The notes beneath the pieces were generated by a model, which saw only the letters and a list, made by a program, of their open reading frames with translations, was not told the origin of the DNA and did not search any database. A stretch of 64,000 nt of DNA from Candidatus Chloroploca sp. Khr17 (GTDB lineage Bacteria; Chloroflexota; Chloroflexia; Chloroflexales; Chloroflexaceae), in NCBI RefSeq assembly GCF_004138165.1, contig NZ_RYFF01000001.1:186001-250000 (forward strand), in the 5' to 3' direction. Shown here piece by piece: positions 32,575 through 41,318 of the stretch. Position 1 is the first letter of the stretch; each line of letters opens with the position of its first letter. Made by a program: the position numbers and the translations under genes.

Positions 32575-33648
32575 ATGTCAATCGAAGAGCTTATTCAGAA
32601 ACTCGAAGGCACGCTGACAACCTATCGTGAAGACCAGGAACGCTCGCGGCGCGAACTCAGTGAAGTTGAAGTTCTGGTCCGCCAGAGCACGATTGAGGTC
32701 GAGAAACTTGCCCAGCGCGAGTTGTCGGTCTCCAATCGCGTACGTGATCTCGAAGTCAACCTTGAACGCTACAGCAAAGACGAGATCAAGAACTTTTACA
32801 CCACCTCCCAGGAGGTGCAGATGCGTTTGCAGATCATGCGGGGGCAACTGGAACAGATCCAGAGTCGGCGTGATATGCTGCGGACGCAACAGGGTCAAAT
32901 CGCAAATGTGGTTGGCTTGCTCAGCGATCTCCTCGAAGCCATGCAGACCGGAGGCTTCTCGGCTGGCGCACAGAACCAGAACGGGATCGACACCGAAGCG
33001 ATGATTGCCAATATCATTCAATCACAAGAGAGCGAACGCCTACGCCTTTCACTGCAGATGCACGACGGGCCAGCTCAATCCATGAGCAACCTGGTACTGC
33101 GCGCTGAAATTTGCTATCGCCTGATTGATCATGATCTCGAACAGGCTCGTTCCGAACTCAACGCCCTCAAGAACGCGATCAATACAACGCTGCAAGATAC
33201 CCGGAAGCTCATCTTTGACTTGCGCCCAATGACCCTCGACGACCTTGGCCTGGTACCGACCGTGCGCCGTTATACGACTCAGTTCAGTGAAAAGAATAAG
33301 CTCGAGGTAAATCTGATGATCCAGAACCTTGAACAACGCTTGCCGAATCACTATGAAGTGATGATCTTTCGCTTCATTCAAGAGGCCCTCAATAATGTAG
33401 CCCGTCACGCCAATGCCAATCAGGTGCGCGTCTTGCTCGATGGCTCTGGGCATACGTTGCAGATTATCATCGAAGATGATGGGCAGGGTTTTCACGTGAG
33501 TGATACACTGGAACATGCCCGTGCACGTCGCTGTATGGGCATTGCCAATATGCGCCAACAGGCCGAAGTGTTGCTGCGCGGCGAGTTTGGTATTGAGAGC
33601 GCGATAAACCGAGGCACCAGAGTGGCGGCTAACATACCCTTACCCTGA
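32575..33648 (+). CDS. Sensor histidine kinase, DegS/NarX class, with coiled-coil input region
   Basis: 357 residues and no transmembrane segment, so it is cytoplasmic. Residues 1-120 are coiled coil, as in DegS. The HisKA_3 dimer domain carries the phospho-acceptor in SLQMHDGPAQSMSNL (about 163). DTRKLIFDLRPMTLDDLGL is the second half of that domain. The HATPase part has the N box FRFIQEALNNVARHANA, G1 box EDDGQGF and G2 box GIANMRQQAE. No response regulator gene is adjacent, so the partner (a LuxR-type regulator) is elsewhere. An orphan pilin gene follows. Confidence 0.93.
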   Translation: MSIEELIQKLEGTLTTYREDQERSRRELSEVEVLVRQSTIEVEKLAQRELSVSNRVRDLEVNLERYSKDEIKNFYTTSQEVQMRLQIMRGQLEQIQSRRDMLRTQQGQIANVVGLLSDLLEAMQTGGFSAGAQNQNGIDTEAMIANIIQSQESERLRLSLQMHDGPAQSMSNLVLRAEICYRLIDHDLEQARSELNALKNAINTTLQDTRKLIFDLRPMTLDDLGLVPTVRRYTTQFSEKNKLEVNLMIQNLEQRLPNHYEVMIFRFIQEALNNVARHANANQVRVLLDGSGHTLQIIIEDDGQGFHVSDTLEHARARRCMGIANMRQQAEVLLRGEFGIESAINRGTRVAANIPLP

Positions 33649-33719
33649 CCGATGGCGTGGTCTATTGGACTACGTCATCACTTCTGGCAGTACCCTGAGT
33701 TGACAGGACTTTCAGACTA

Positions 33720-33748
33720 TTGCAGATGAGCCAGGGTGAAATTATACT
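33720..33748 (+). promoter_or_regulatory. Promoter of the Flp pilin gene
   Basis: TTGCAG (33720-33725), 17-base spacer, TATACT (33743-33748). Start near 33755, leader about 50 bases. Confidence 0.7.
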
Positions 33749-33804
33749 GAGCATGTGGTAATAACCCTCAGGGGTATATCTCAAACAGGAAGGAGGTGAC
33801 AGAC

Positions 33805-33963
33805 ATGCTACGCAGCTTTTTTGCTAAAGAAGAGGGCCAGGGCCTCGTCGAGTACGCACTTATTCTTGTGCTTATTGCTATTGTTGTTATTGGTATTTTG
33901 ACAGTACTCGGCAACAAGGTTTCGCAGGTCTTCTCGGGTATTAATAGCGGCCTGAAGGTATAG
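33805..33963 (+). CDS. Flp/Fap-type pilin (type IVb prepilin)
   Basis: 52 residues, a gene easily missed because of its length. The short basic leader and GQGLVEYALILVLIAIVVI segment are the Flp signature: cleavage after the glycine and the Glu-Tyr pair at positions 5-6 of the mature form. The rest is a single hydrophobic helix with a short tail. The ribosome site is a nearly perfect AAGGAGGTGA, implying strong translation. Own promoter and a strong terminator make it monocistronic. No tad/rcp assembly genes, TadV peptidase or TadA ATPase are nearby. Confidence 0.92.
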   Translation: MLRSFFAKEEGQGLVEYALILVLIAIVVIGILTVLGNKVSQVFSGINSGLKV

Positions 33964-33982
33964 TCTATTTTCCTGTCAACCT

Positions 33983-34023
33983 AATGTGCGACGCCCCTCC
34001 GAAACCGAGGGACGTCGCACATT
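33983..34023 (+). terminator. Terminator of the pilin gene
   Basis: AATGTGCGACG pairs with CGTCGCACATT, continued by CCCTC/GAGGG around an A-rich loop, followed by TTTCTTT. One mismatch in the stem. Confidence 0.8.
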
Positions 34024-34025
34024 TC

Positions 34026-34079
34026 TTTGTGGGACGATCTCATTAGCCAGCGAAGCTGGTTGATGAGCCGTCCCACAAA
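34026..34079. repeat. Imperfect palindrome, tip GCCAGC-GAA-GCTGGT
   Basis: TTTGTGGGACG at 34026-34036 pairs with CGTCCCACAAA at 34069-34079; the middle is less regular and the tip is at 34046-34060. It follows a separate terminator directly, so termination is already provided for. Confidence 0.65.
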
Positions 34080-34087
34080 CAATTTTG

Positions 34088-34100
34088 AGGGCTGTGCCCT
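34088..34100 (-). repeat. Mini-hairpin AGGGC-ACA-GCCCT followed by CAAA (minus strand)
   Basis: Same unit as at 23940 and 45217, 8 bases from the palindrome 34026-34079. Confidence 0.5.
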
Positions 34101-34138
34101 GTGTGCATGAGGTGAGCGCAAGATCTTTGCAAAAGGTG

Positions 34139-34144
34139 TATAAT
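34139..34144 (+). promoter_or_regulatory. Possible -10 box of the amidohydrolase gene
   Basis: TATAAT, 60 bases before the ATG at 34205. No clear -35 hexamer. Confidence 0.35.
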
Positions 34145-34204
34145 TCGTCGTGCCGGTTATTTGACTAGTACAACAATTGTTCACGTGTGCAGGAACTTGA
34201 TGGC

Positions 34205-35848
34205 ATGACAACGCTGATCCTCTACAATGGCCCGATTTACACGCTTGACCCGGCTTTGCCAGTGGCTCAGGCGCTTGCGGTGCGTGACGGACGAGTCGTT
34301 GCGCTTGGCACCGAACGTCAGGTTCAGGAGATCGTGGCGATAGCTGGCGGAACCCACGAATTGATTGACCTCGCTGGTCGCGCGGTTGTGCCTGGGCTTA
34401 CCGATGCCCATGTCCATATTACCTGGCAAGGCTTTACTCGTCGTGAAGCCAATCTGGCCGGCGTTGCTACGCTTGAGATGGCCTTGGAGATGGTGGCCCA
34501 GCGGGATGCTCGGTTGCCTCAGGTGGCCTGGCTGCGCGGCAGTGGGTGGGATCACGTGCTCTGGGGGGGGCGTTGGCCAACCCGAGATGATCTTGACCGG
34601 GTTTGCCTTCACCGCCCGGTGATCCTGTTGCGCAAGGATGGTCATTCAGCCTGGGTCAATCGTCGCGCCCTCGAACTGGCAGGCATTACTGCAGCAACGC
34701 CAGATCCTGCGGGTGGGCAGATTATGCGTGACAACGATGGTGAACCAACCGGCATTCTGGTTGACACAGCGATGGATCTGGTGCGTGCGGTTGAACCGCG
34801 ACTCAGTGAGCAAGACCGACTCGGTGCGCTGCAGGCGGCCTTCGATGAAGCCTTGAGCTATGGGATCACCAGCATCCATGTGCCTCCGGGCACTGATCCT
34901 GCTGATGCCTCAACTACCTTACGTGATCTGCAAACGATGCGTCAGCGGGGCTGGTTGAGCGTACGTTGTCTGGTTTATATGGCTCAGCCCGATCTCGATG
35001 CGGCGATTGCGCTCGGGTTGCGCAGTGGCTTTGGCGATGCCTGGCTCCGCCTTGGTGGGCTCAAGCTCTTTGCCGATGGCTCACTTGGCTCGCAGAGCGC
35101 GGAGATGCTGAGGCCGTATGAGGGTACGAGCAGTACGGGGCTGGCGATGATGCCACCTGAGGTGCTTGAGGCAACAATCAGGCGGGCAAATGCCCACGGG
35201 ATAAGCGTTGCAGTGCATGCAATTGGTGATGCCGCCAATCGCAAGGTGCTTGATGCCATCGAACGGGCGCTGCACGACCGCCAGGCTCAGCCTGAGGCTT
35301 TCCCGTCGCTGGCCTTGCCGAACCGGATTGAGCATGTCCAGGTGCTGCATCCCGCTGATATACCTCGTCTCGGGCAACTCGGCATCATTGCCTCGATGCA
35401 GCCGATCCACTGTACCAGCGATATCACCGCCGCCTCGCAGCTCTGGGGGGGTGAGCGCTGTCGCTCGGCGTATGCGTGGCGCAGTGTCCAGGCCAGTGGC
35501 GCGACGCTCGCCTTTGGTTCCGATGCGCCCGTTGAGACGATGAATCCGTGGTCGGGCATCCACGCTGCGGTAACTCGTCAACGCCCCGATGGTACCCCGG
35601 TAGACGGTTGGTATGCCGAGCAATGCCTGACGGTCGAAGAAGCCCTACGGGCCTATTGTTATGGGCCGGCAGTGGCAAGTGCTGAAACCGCAGTGAAAGG
35701 GACACTGACCCCCGGTAAACTGGCCGATCTTGTGGTGCTGACCGGTGATCCCTTGCAGTGCCGTGCGGATGAACTTGGAGCGATAACGGCAGCGATGACG
35801 CTTGTTGATGGGCAGGTGGTGTTTGAACGATCGTCATCAGGCGGATGA
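34205..35848 (+). CDS. Amidohydrolase, YtcJ-like (amidohydrolase family 3)
   Basis: 547 residues from ATG 34205. Metal-site motifs of the YtcJ branch: VVPGLTDAHVHITWQG near 65 (HxH), GLKLFADGSLGSQSA (about 285), VAVHAIGDAANRKVLD (about 340), RIEHVQVLHPADI (about 385) and FGSDAPVETMNPWSGI (about 445). The C-terminal sandwich segment ends in GTLTPGKLADLVVLTGDPL. These enzymes hydrolyse C-N bonds in amides or cyclic compounds; the natural substrate is unknown. The MFS transporter 39 bp downstream may move a related compound. Confidence 0.92.
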   Translation: MTTLILYNGPIYTLDPALPVAQALAVRDGRVVALGTERQVQEIVAIAGGTHELIDLAGRAVVPGLTDAHVHITWQGFTRREANLAGVATLEMALEMVAQRDARLPQVAWLRGSGWDHVLWGGRWPTRDDLDRVCLHRPVILLRKDGHSAWVNRRALELAGITAATPDPAGGQIMRDNDGEPTGILVDTAMDLVRAVEPRLSEQDRLGALQAAFDEALSYGITSIHVPPGTDPADASTTLRDLQTMRQRGWLSVRCLVYMAQPDLDAAIALGLRSGFGDAWLRLGGLKLFADGSLGSQSAEMLRPYEGTSSTGLAMMPPEVLEATIRRANAHGISVAVHAIGDAANRKVLDAIERALHDRQAQPEAFPSLALPNRIEHVQVLHPADIPRLGQLGIIASMQPIHCTSDITAASQLWGGERCRSAYAWRSVQASGATLAFGSDAPVETMNPWSGIHAAVTRQRPDGTPVDGWYAEQCLTVEEALRAYCYGPAVASAETAVKGTLTPGKLADLVVLTGDPLQCRADELGAITAAMTLVDGQVVFERSSSGG

Positions 35849-35887
35849 GGAAAGGAGCAGGCGAAGGCTTGACCTTCGTCGGTAGGT

Positions 35888-37090
35888 ATGTACAAGAATA
35901 GAGCCTTTATCGCTGTTTCAAGTGGCCACTTTGTGGTTGATGTGCTCAATAGTACGGGCGCCGTGTTGCTCGCTGTGCTCAAAGAGCCACTCGGGTTGAG
36001 TTATGCGCAGATCGGAACGGCCCTGGCGATCTATCTGCTCATTGGTTCATTGTCACAGCCATTGTTTGGCTGGCTTTCCGACAAGGTCCAGGGCCATACG
36101 ATGCTGCTCGCGGCCGTCAGTGTCGCCTGGATGGCGTTCTTCTTTACGCTGGTAGCCCTTGCCCCCACCTGGACATGGCTTCTGCCCGTTTTTCTGCTTG
36201 CCGCCCTTGGCAGTGGCCTCTTTCATCCGATTGGCACCGCAGCTTCGTCAGTGGCGTTGCCTGACCGTGCGGCCAGTGCGACGTCGATCTTCTTCTTTTC
36301 AGGCCAGGTCGGCCTCGCAGTGGGGCCTTTTCTCGCCGGTATTCTCGCCGGTCGCTTTGGCGCGATTGGGTTGCTCCCGTTAACCGCAATTGCCGTTATT
36401 CCCATTGGCCTCTTGCTCGCTTCGGCCCGTACGCAAACCAAGGCAGAACCACGCCAAAAGCCGAAGACCTCCGCCCAGCAGACAGCACGTACCTGGACGT
36501 TGCTTGGGGTTGTGCTGATTGCAGCGTTTGTGTTGCTGGTCGCAGTGCGCTCGTCGATCCAGGCAATCTATCAGGCGTATCTGCCGCAACTCTTCCAGGG
36601 GCGCGGTTGGGAGCCAGCGCTCTTTGGGTTGCTGGCCGGTGTCTTTATGGCTGCCGGGGCCGTCGGGCAGATCCTCAATGGGATGCTCGCGGATCGTCAC
36701 GGGATGCGCGTGGCGATTGTTGGCCCGTTGCTCTTGAGTGTACCGGTTGGTCTGCTTTGTCTCTTGACTCCATCGATTGCGCTTGCGTTTATCGCGTGTG
36801 CAGGCGCAGGTTTGCTGATTGGTGGTCAGCATAGCGTGCTGGTGGTGCATGCCCAGCGTATGTTGCCCGTCCAACGAGGTTTTGCCGCCGGACTGATCCT
36901 TGGGTTTACCTTTGCCAGTGGGGCCATCGGGACCTGGGTGGCTGGTCAACTCGCAAACCAGGTTGGCATGCAGACGGTGATGGTCTGGGCGACGTTGCTG
37001 GGCTTGCCAGCGGCGCTGCTTGCACTGGCAATGCCTGGGACACCGCGTGTCGTCAGGGAAGTGGCGGCACCTGCATCAGCAACGGATTAG
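35888..37090 (+). CDS. MFS transporter, fosmidomycin-resistance (Fsr) type
   Basis: 400 residues with about 12 helices. SSGHFVVDVLNST in helix 1, LSQPLFGWLSDKVQG after helix 2 (MFS motif A), and LGSGLFHPIGTAASS in helix 4 are the Fsr pattern; AGQLANQVGMQ occurs near the end. The family exports fosmidomycin and other small hydrophilic compounds by proton antiport. The actual substrate here is unknown. Ribosome site GGTAGGT is weak. Likely co-transcribed with the amidohydrolase. Confidence 0.88.
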   Translation: MYKNRAFIAVSSGHFVVDVLNSTGAVLLAVLKEPLGLSYAQIGTALAIYLLIGSLSQPLFGWLSDKVQGHTMLLAAVSVAWMAFFFTLVALAPTWTWLLPVFLLAALGSGLFHPIGTAASSVALPDRAASATSIFFFSGQVGLAVGPFLAGILAGRFGAIGLLPLTAIAVIPIGLLLASARTQTKAEPRQKPKTSAQQTARTWTLLGVVLIAAFVLLVAVRSSIQAIYQAYLPQLFQGRGWEPALFGLLAGVFMAAGAVGQILNGMLADRHGMRVAIVGPLLLSVPVGLLCLLTPSIALAFIACAGAGLLIGGQHSVLVVHAQRMLPVQRGFAAGLILGFTFASGAIGTWVAGQLANQVGMQTVMVWATLLGLPAALLALAMPGTPRVVREVAAPASATD

Positions 37091-37096
37091 GCTGTT

Positions 37097-37164
37097 TGAC
37101 GCAAAGGCGGAGAGGCGCAGAGGTTTGAAGTAGCTGTATGCGCAGCTTTGCGCCTTTGCGTCAA
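37097..37164. repeat. TTTGCGCCTTTGCGTC-type palindrome between convergent genes
   Basis: TTGACGCAAAGGCG at 37097-37110 pairs with CGCCTTTGCGTCAA at 37151-37164; the interior repeats the GGCGCAGAGG theme. It can act as a two-way terminator. A related palindrome lies at 59660-59731, also between convergent genes. Confidence 0.7.
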
Positions 37165-37203
37165 CACGAGTCAACCTTCTGTGCAAGGTATTGGCCGTAA
37201 GTC

Positions 37204-40200
37204 TCACCCGTTCTCGCCAAGCAAGACCGCCACGGCGGCGTCAAGTTGACGGTCACGTCCGAGCGCCCAGTCACCAAGTGGACGCGTAACATCAACATCG
37301 ACTGGGCGCCCGTGACCCTCGAGGTGCTCACCTTCTGGTGTCAACACCGCAAAACTCGGCAGCCTGAAGGAAGAGCCGTCGATCAAGCGAATATTGTGCG
37401 TCCAGATGACGGCCCCGGCGGTCGGGCGTCCGACAATCTTGCCCAACCCAAGCCGGCGATAGCTCTCGCTCAGCATTTCGGTATTGCTGGCCGAATGTTC
37501 GTTGGTGATGAGCACGGTTGGTTTGTTGAGAATACGATTGCCAGACATATGGGCCGCATCGATGGTGGCTTGTTGGCGAAAGCTGCTGAGCACAACGGTA
37601 CGCCGGGTCAAGAGATCAAGAATAAAGGTGGCGGTGTGCCCACCAGAGTTGTAGCGAACATCAATGATGACGCCCTCTTTGCCGTGGGCTTCAGCATCAA
37701 GATCGGCTAGGAATTGCTGGTACGCATCGTAACTCATGCGCTCGATATGCACATACCCTAGCCGTCCATCACTGATCCGGTGGACGTAGGCTTCATTGCT
37801 CATGACCCAGTCACGATAACGTAGGTAGGCGTAGTCGTACCCATTCAGGGGGCGCAGATCAACCTCACGGGTTGGCCCATCATGGTCAGGATCTTCGGCG
37901 AGCGTCAGACGAATACGACGGCCAACACTACGGCGCATCAGGCGACCCAGGCTCGTCTCGGTTGTCAACGAGGTACCATTAATCGCGACGAGATATTCGC
38001 CGGGGCGCGGTGGCTGAGGCCCCATGGCAACCGGACTATCAGGGATCAGACGCTGCACCCGCAGGCGGCCGCTTGTGGTGAGTTCAACTGGATCAAAAAG
38101 CACCCCAAGATATCCATCACTGCCCATCCAGCTACCCGAACTGCTACCCAGATGCGAGGCCCGCAACTCGCCGGTCATCAAATTGATCAAGGTGTGCAAC
38201 TCATCGCTTGTCTGGGCACCTTCGATCAAGGGCGCGAAACGCTCGCGCAACACGGCCCAATCCTGACCGCGAAAGGTAGGATCATAGAAATTGTCACGAA
38301 GCGCACGCCAGGCTTCATGAAAGATTTGCTGCTTGTCACGGTGGAAGTCGACCGTTACGTCGCCACGAACATGCACTTTGACCGGTTCATTGCCGGCAGG
38401 AAATTTGCGAATCGTGATCGTACCATCTTCGAGGAGAAAAAAAGCTCGGCCATCAGGGGTGAACTGGGCAGCCGCTTTGCTGCTTTCGGTATGGGTCAAC
38501 TGACGTGGTGCTTGTCCCCACCGTAGTACATCGAGCGGCATACTCCAGATATTAACCTTATCGGCGACAACGGCGAGCAGCAGCAGATCGCGACTATCAG
38601 GGCTGATCGCGGCGGCGCTGGCATCCATCTGGATAGGCGTAAGAAAGTGGAGGCGGCGCTCGATCCCTTCAAACACAATCATCGGGCTGGCTTCAGCCTG
38701 TTCACTAGATGAGGCGTTCGTCGCCTGCGCTGCCGTCTCAGTGCGGGTAACAGGCTCACGATCAGCGGGAAGCTGCGGTGGTGCCGTTGCATCGGGCGTT
38801 TCATCGGGATCGTCTGGCTCGGTTGGCGGCTCAAACTCAACCGCAATTTTTTCGATTGGCCGCTTATATTCTTCCTGCGGTGACTCTTTCTCCTTCTCTT
38901 CAAAGAGTTTCTCAAATTCGGCTTCACGAAAGAGCGGCTTCTGAGGGCGCAGATCGACACAGACAATTTGGGCCTCGGCGCGGTACTGTCTGGTGGTAAA
39001 GATCAGGTGCTGCCCGTTCGGTGACCAGAGCAAATTACTGCCCGTGAGGTTGCTCAAAAAGGTGATCTGGCGAGGCTCACCACCGTCCAACGACACCACA
39101 TAACTGTTGCTAAAAAAGTGCTCATCCTGAGCCAGATAGGCGAGCCAGCGCGAGTCGGGCGACCAGCAGAGATCGGCCGAGACAACAAAGCGTGCCCGAC
39201 ACAATTCGCGGGCCTCTTCACCGTTCAGACTGACCAGATGCACGGCTTCGGTCTGGCTGAGATAAGCAATCCACTTGCCATCGGGTGAAATCCGCGGCAT
39301 TGCTTTGGGGGTAAGATCGGTGGTAAGCCGTGTCTCTTTGCGCGCAACCACATCGTAGCGATAGATCTCATCTTCACCGTGACGATCCGAGAGATAGATC
39401 AAGCTACGGCTATCAGGCGTCCAGGCGACCTGGCGTTCACGCGCACGGGTATCGGTGACGCGGAAGGAAGGCCCCTGGCGCACGTCACGTTCCGTCTCTT
39501 TATCAGCAAAATCAATAAAGACCTGACCACGGGCAACGAAGGCGATCTTCTTGCCATCAGGGCTCAAGCGTAGTTCACTAAAATGGCGCGGCCAACTCTC
39601 TTCACGAACCGGGGTGACCTTGCTATCACCACGGGCGGTAATAGCGAGCGGAGCGGCTTCACGCGTAGCAAGATCGAGACACCAGATCTGGAAGTCACGT
39701 TCAAAGACAATCAAGCCAGCATTGAGTGCGATCTGAGGAAAGAGCAACCGTCCCTCTTCAAAGGTCGTCAAGCGTTGTGGCTCGGCGCCATCAAGGGCGA
39801 GATACCAGAGGTTTTCGACCCCATCACGGTCACTGACAAAATAGATCCCGGCCCCGTCAGGTGCCCAAAGCGGCCAGGCATTGCGGCCAGCATAGGCCCC
39901 AGGGAGAGCAGTCACAGGCTGGGTTGCGAGTCCAGTTGGCTGTGGGCCAGCAAGCAATTGCAAGGCCGTATAATTCCCGGTTTTCCAGGCATCGGTCTCG
40001 GCGCTCGGGCCGAGCCAGATCTCACCGGGCGAGAAGGGATCTGGCCCACGCCGCCACCAGTGATCACGGATATTGCAGAAGGCCAGACGTGTACCCGTCG
40101 GATCGATGCTGACCGCACCAAGGTTTTCGTAGGGTTCACTATAGATGAGCGCCGGAGTACCGCCAGTGAGCTTGACCCGATAGATACTGTCACCAATCTG

Positions 40201-40530
40201 CTCACGGTTCGCCGTAAAATAGATCGCCTGACCATCATGCGCCCAGGCTTCGACGGTTGAACGACCATCGTGAAAGGTCAACTGGCGGACCGCGCCACCG
40301 TCAAGGGGCAACACATAGATCTCACCATTGCCATTGCGATCGGCAGTAAAAGCGAGGTTGGCACCATCGGGGCTAAACCGAGGGTTCTTATGACTGGCCG
40401 CGTGGGCCGTCAAGCGTTCGGCCCTGCCACCTGAGGCTGCCACAAGCCAGATGTCGCCGGCATAGACAAAAGCAATCTGGGAACCATCGGGATCGATGCT
40501 GGGAGTCCGAAAATAGGGTTGTGTGCTCAT
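37204..40530 (-). CDS. Tricorn-type protease (S41 family) with beta-propellers and PDZ domain
   Basis: 1108 residues, close to tricorn core proteases. Residues 1-330 form a first beta-propeller with repeated PDG/SPDG blades; a second propeller follows (about 335-680) with an acidic, Pro-rich insertion (about 545-625). A tricorn C1-like segment (about 725-800), a PDZ domain (about 800-895) and the S41 catalytic region come next. GVIIDVRYNSGGHT and VLITNEHSASNTEM (serine near 1012-1015) are intact. It lacks an N-terminal signal peptide, so it is probably cytoplasmic and degrades peptides released by other proteases. The ATG overlaps the upstream SDR stop as ATGA. Confidence 0.93.
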   Translation of the reverse strand: MSTQPYFRTPSIDPDGSQIAFVYAGDIWLVAASGGRAERLTAHAASHKNPRFSPDGANLAFTADRNGNGEIYVLPLDGGAVRQLTFHDGRSTVEAWAHDGQAIYFTANREQIGDSIYRVKLTGGTPALIYSEPYENLGAVSIDPTGTRLAFCNIRDHWWRRGPDPFSPGEIWLGPSAETDAWKTGNYTALQLLAGPQPTGLATQPVTALPGAYAGRNAWPLWAPDGAGIYFVSDRDGVENLWYLALDGAEPQRLTTFEEGRLLFPQIALNAGLIVFERDFQIWCLDLATREAAPLAITARGDSKVTPVREESWPRHFSELRLSPDGKKIAFVARGQVFIDFADKETERDVRQGPSFRVTDTRARERQVAWTPDSRSLIYLSDRHGEDEIYRYDVVARKETRLTTDLTPKAMPRISPDGKWIAYLSQTEAVHLVSLNGEEARELCRARFVVSADLCWSPDSRWLAYLAQDEHFFSNSYVVSLDGGEPRQITFLSNLTGSNLLWSPNGQHLIFTTRQYRAEAQIVCVDLRPQKPLFREAEFEKLFEEKEKESPQEEYKRPIEKIAVEFEPPTEPDDPDETPDATAPPQLPADREPVTRTETAAQATNASSSEQAEASPMIVFEGIERRLHFLTPIQMDASAAAISPDSRDLLLLAVVADKVNIWSMPLDVLRWGQAPRQLTHTESSKAAAQFTPDGRAFFLLEDGTITIRKFPAGNEPVKVHVRGDVTVDFHRDKQQIFHEAWRALRDNFYDPTFRGQDWAVLRERFAPLIEGAQTSDELHTLINLMTGELRASHLGSSSGSWMGSDGYLGVLFDPVELTTSGRLRVQRLIPDSPVAMGPQPPRPGEYLVAINGTSLTTETSLGRLMRRSVGRRIRLTLAEDPDHDGPTREVDLRPLNGYDYAYLRYRDWVMSNEAYVHRISDGRLGYVHIERMSYDAYQQFLADLDAEAHGKEGVIIDVRYNSGGHTATFILDLLTRRTVVLSSFRQQATIDAAHMSGNRILNKPTVLITNEHSASNTEMLSESYRRLGLGKIVGRPTAGAVIWTHNIRLIDGSSFRLPSFAVLTPEGEHLEGHGRPVDVDVTRPLGDWALGRDRQLDAAVAVLLGENG

Positions 40531-41318
40531 GTTTCTTTCCAGCCAATCGCGTTGCCAAGGATGCGTTCGATCAGGCCCGGGAAGAGCGCCGCAGCGATCA
40601 CACCGATACGGTCACCAACGGTGACATAGGTAACCCGCGACGGGCGACGGGCCACCCGGAGGATAGTACGGGCCACCACCTCAGGACCTACGCCGGGGGG
40701 TGAAAAGCGCCGCTGTTCGCCCCCCTTGCCAAGACGATTCTGGCTGAAGCCAGTGCGCGTTGTGCCTGGGCGTACGACCGAGACATTGATGCCACTGCCC
40801 TGTAATTCCATGCGGAGGGCATCGCTCAGGCGTTCAAGGCCAGCTTTGGCCGCAGCGTAACCACCCAGATAGGGCAAGGGTTGCACCGCCAACACCGTTG
40901 AAACATTGATGATATGCCCACGACCGCGTGCGCGCATCACCGGCAGCACCGCCTGCATCAGGGCGAGAGGGCCAAAGAGATCGACGGCGAAGGCACGGGT
41001 GAGATCATCGTGAGCGAGGCTGCTGACCGGGCCAGACAAGCCAACGCCGGCATTATTGATCAGCAGATCGACCGCGCCATATCGGTTGACCGTCTGGCTG
41101 ATCAGGTTGTGACAGGCCACCGGATCAGCCACATCGGTTGGTACAACCAGATGGTTGCCGGGCAGGCTCGCCGCCAAGTGCGTGAGCGGTTCAGGTGAAC
41201 GGGCGGCAAGCACCAGGTGTGCGCCGGCATGCGCAAAAGCCTGCGCGGTCGCGGCCCCGATGCCCGCCGAAGCCCCGGTCACAACCACAACATTTCCTGC
41301 AAGTGTAGGCATACTCAT
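40527..41318 (-). CDS. Short-chain dehydrogenase/reductase
   Basis: 263 residues, classical SDR. TGASAGIGAATAQAF binds the nucleotide; NNAGVG and the NVSTVLAVQ serine, with YAAAK (catalytic tyrosine and lysine), complete the active site. The basic residues after the second strand (AARSPEP) fit NADP preference. The last 50 residues are hydrophobic (RIGVIAAALFPGLIERIL), as in membrane-associated members. It overlaps both neighbours by ATGA, giving strict co-translation of HMG-CoA-lyase-like protein, SDR and tricorn protease. Substrate unknown. Confidence 0.9.
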   Translation of the reverse strand: MSMPTLAGNVVVVTGASAGIGAATAQAFAHAGAHLVLAARSPEPLTHLAASLPGNHLVVPTDVADPVACHNLISQTVNRYGAVDLLINNAGVGLSGPVSSLAHDDLTRAFAVDLFGPLALMQAVLPVMRARGRGHIINVSTVLAVQPLPYLGGYAAAKAGLERLSDALRMELQGSGINVSVVRPGTTRTGFSQNRLGKGGEQRRFSPPGVGPEVVARTILRVARRPSRVTYVTVGDRIGVIAAALFPGLIERILGNAIGWKET

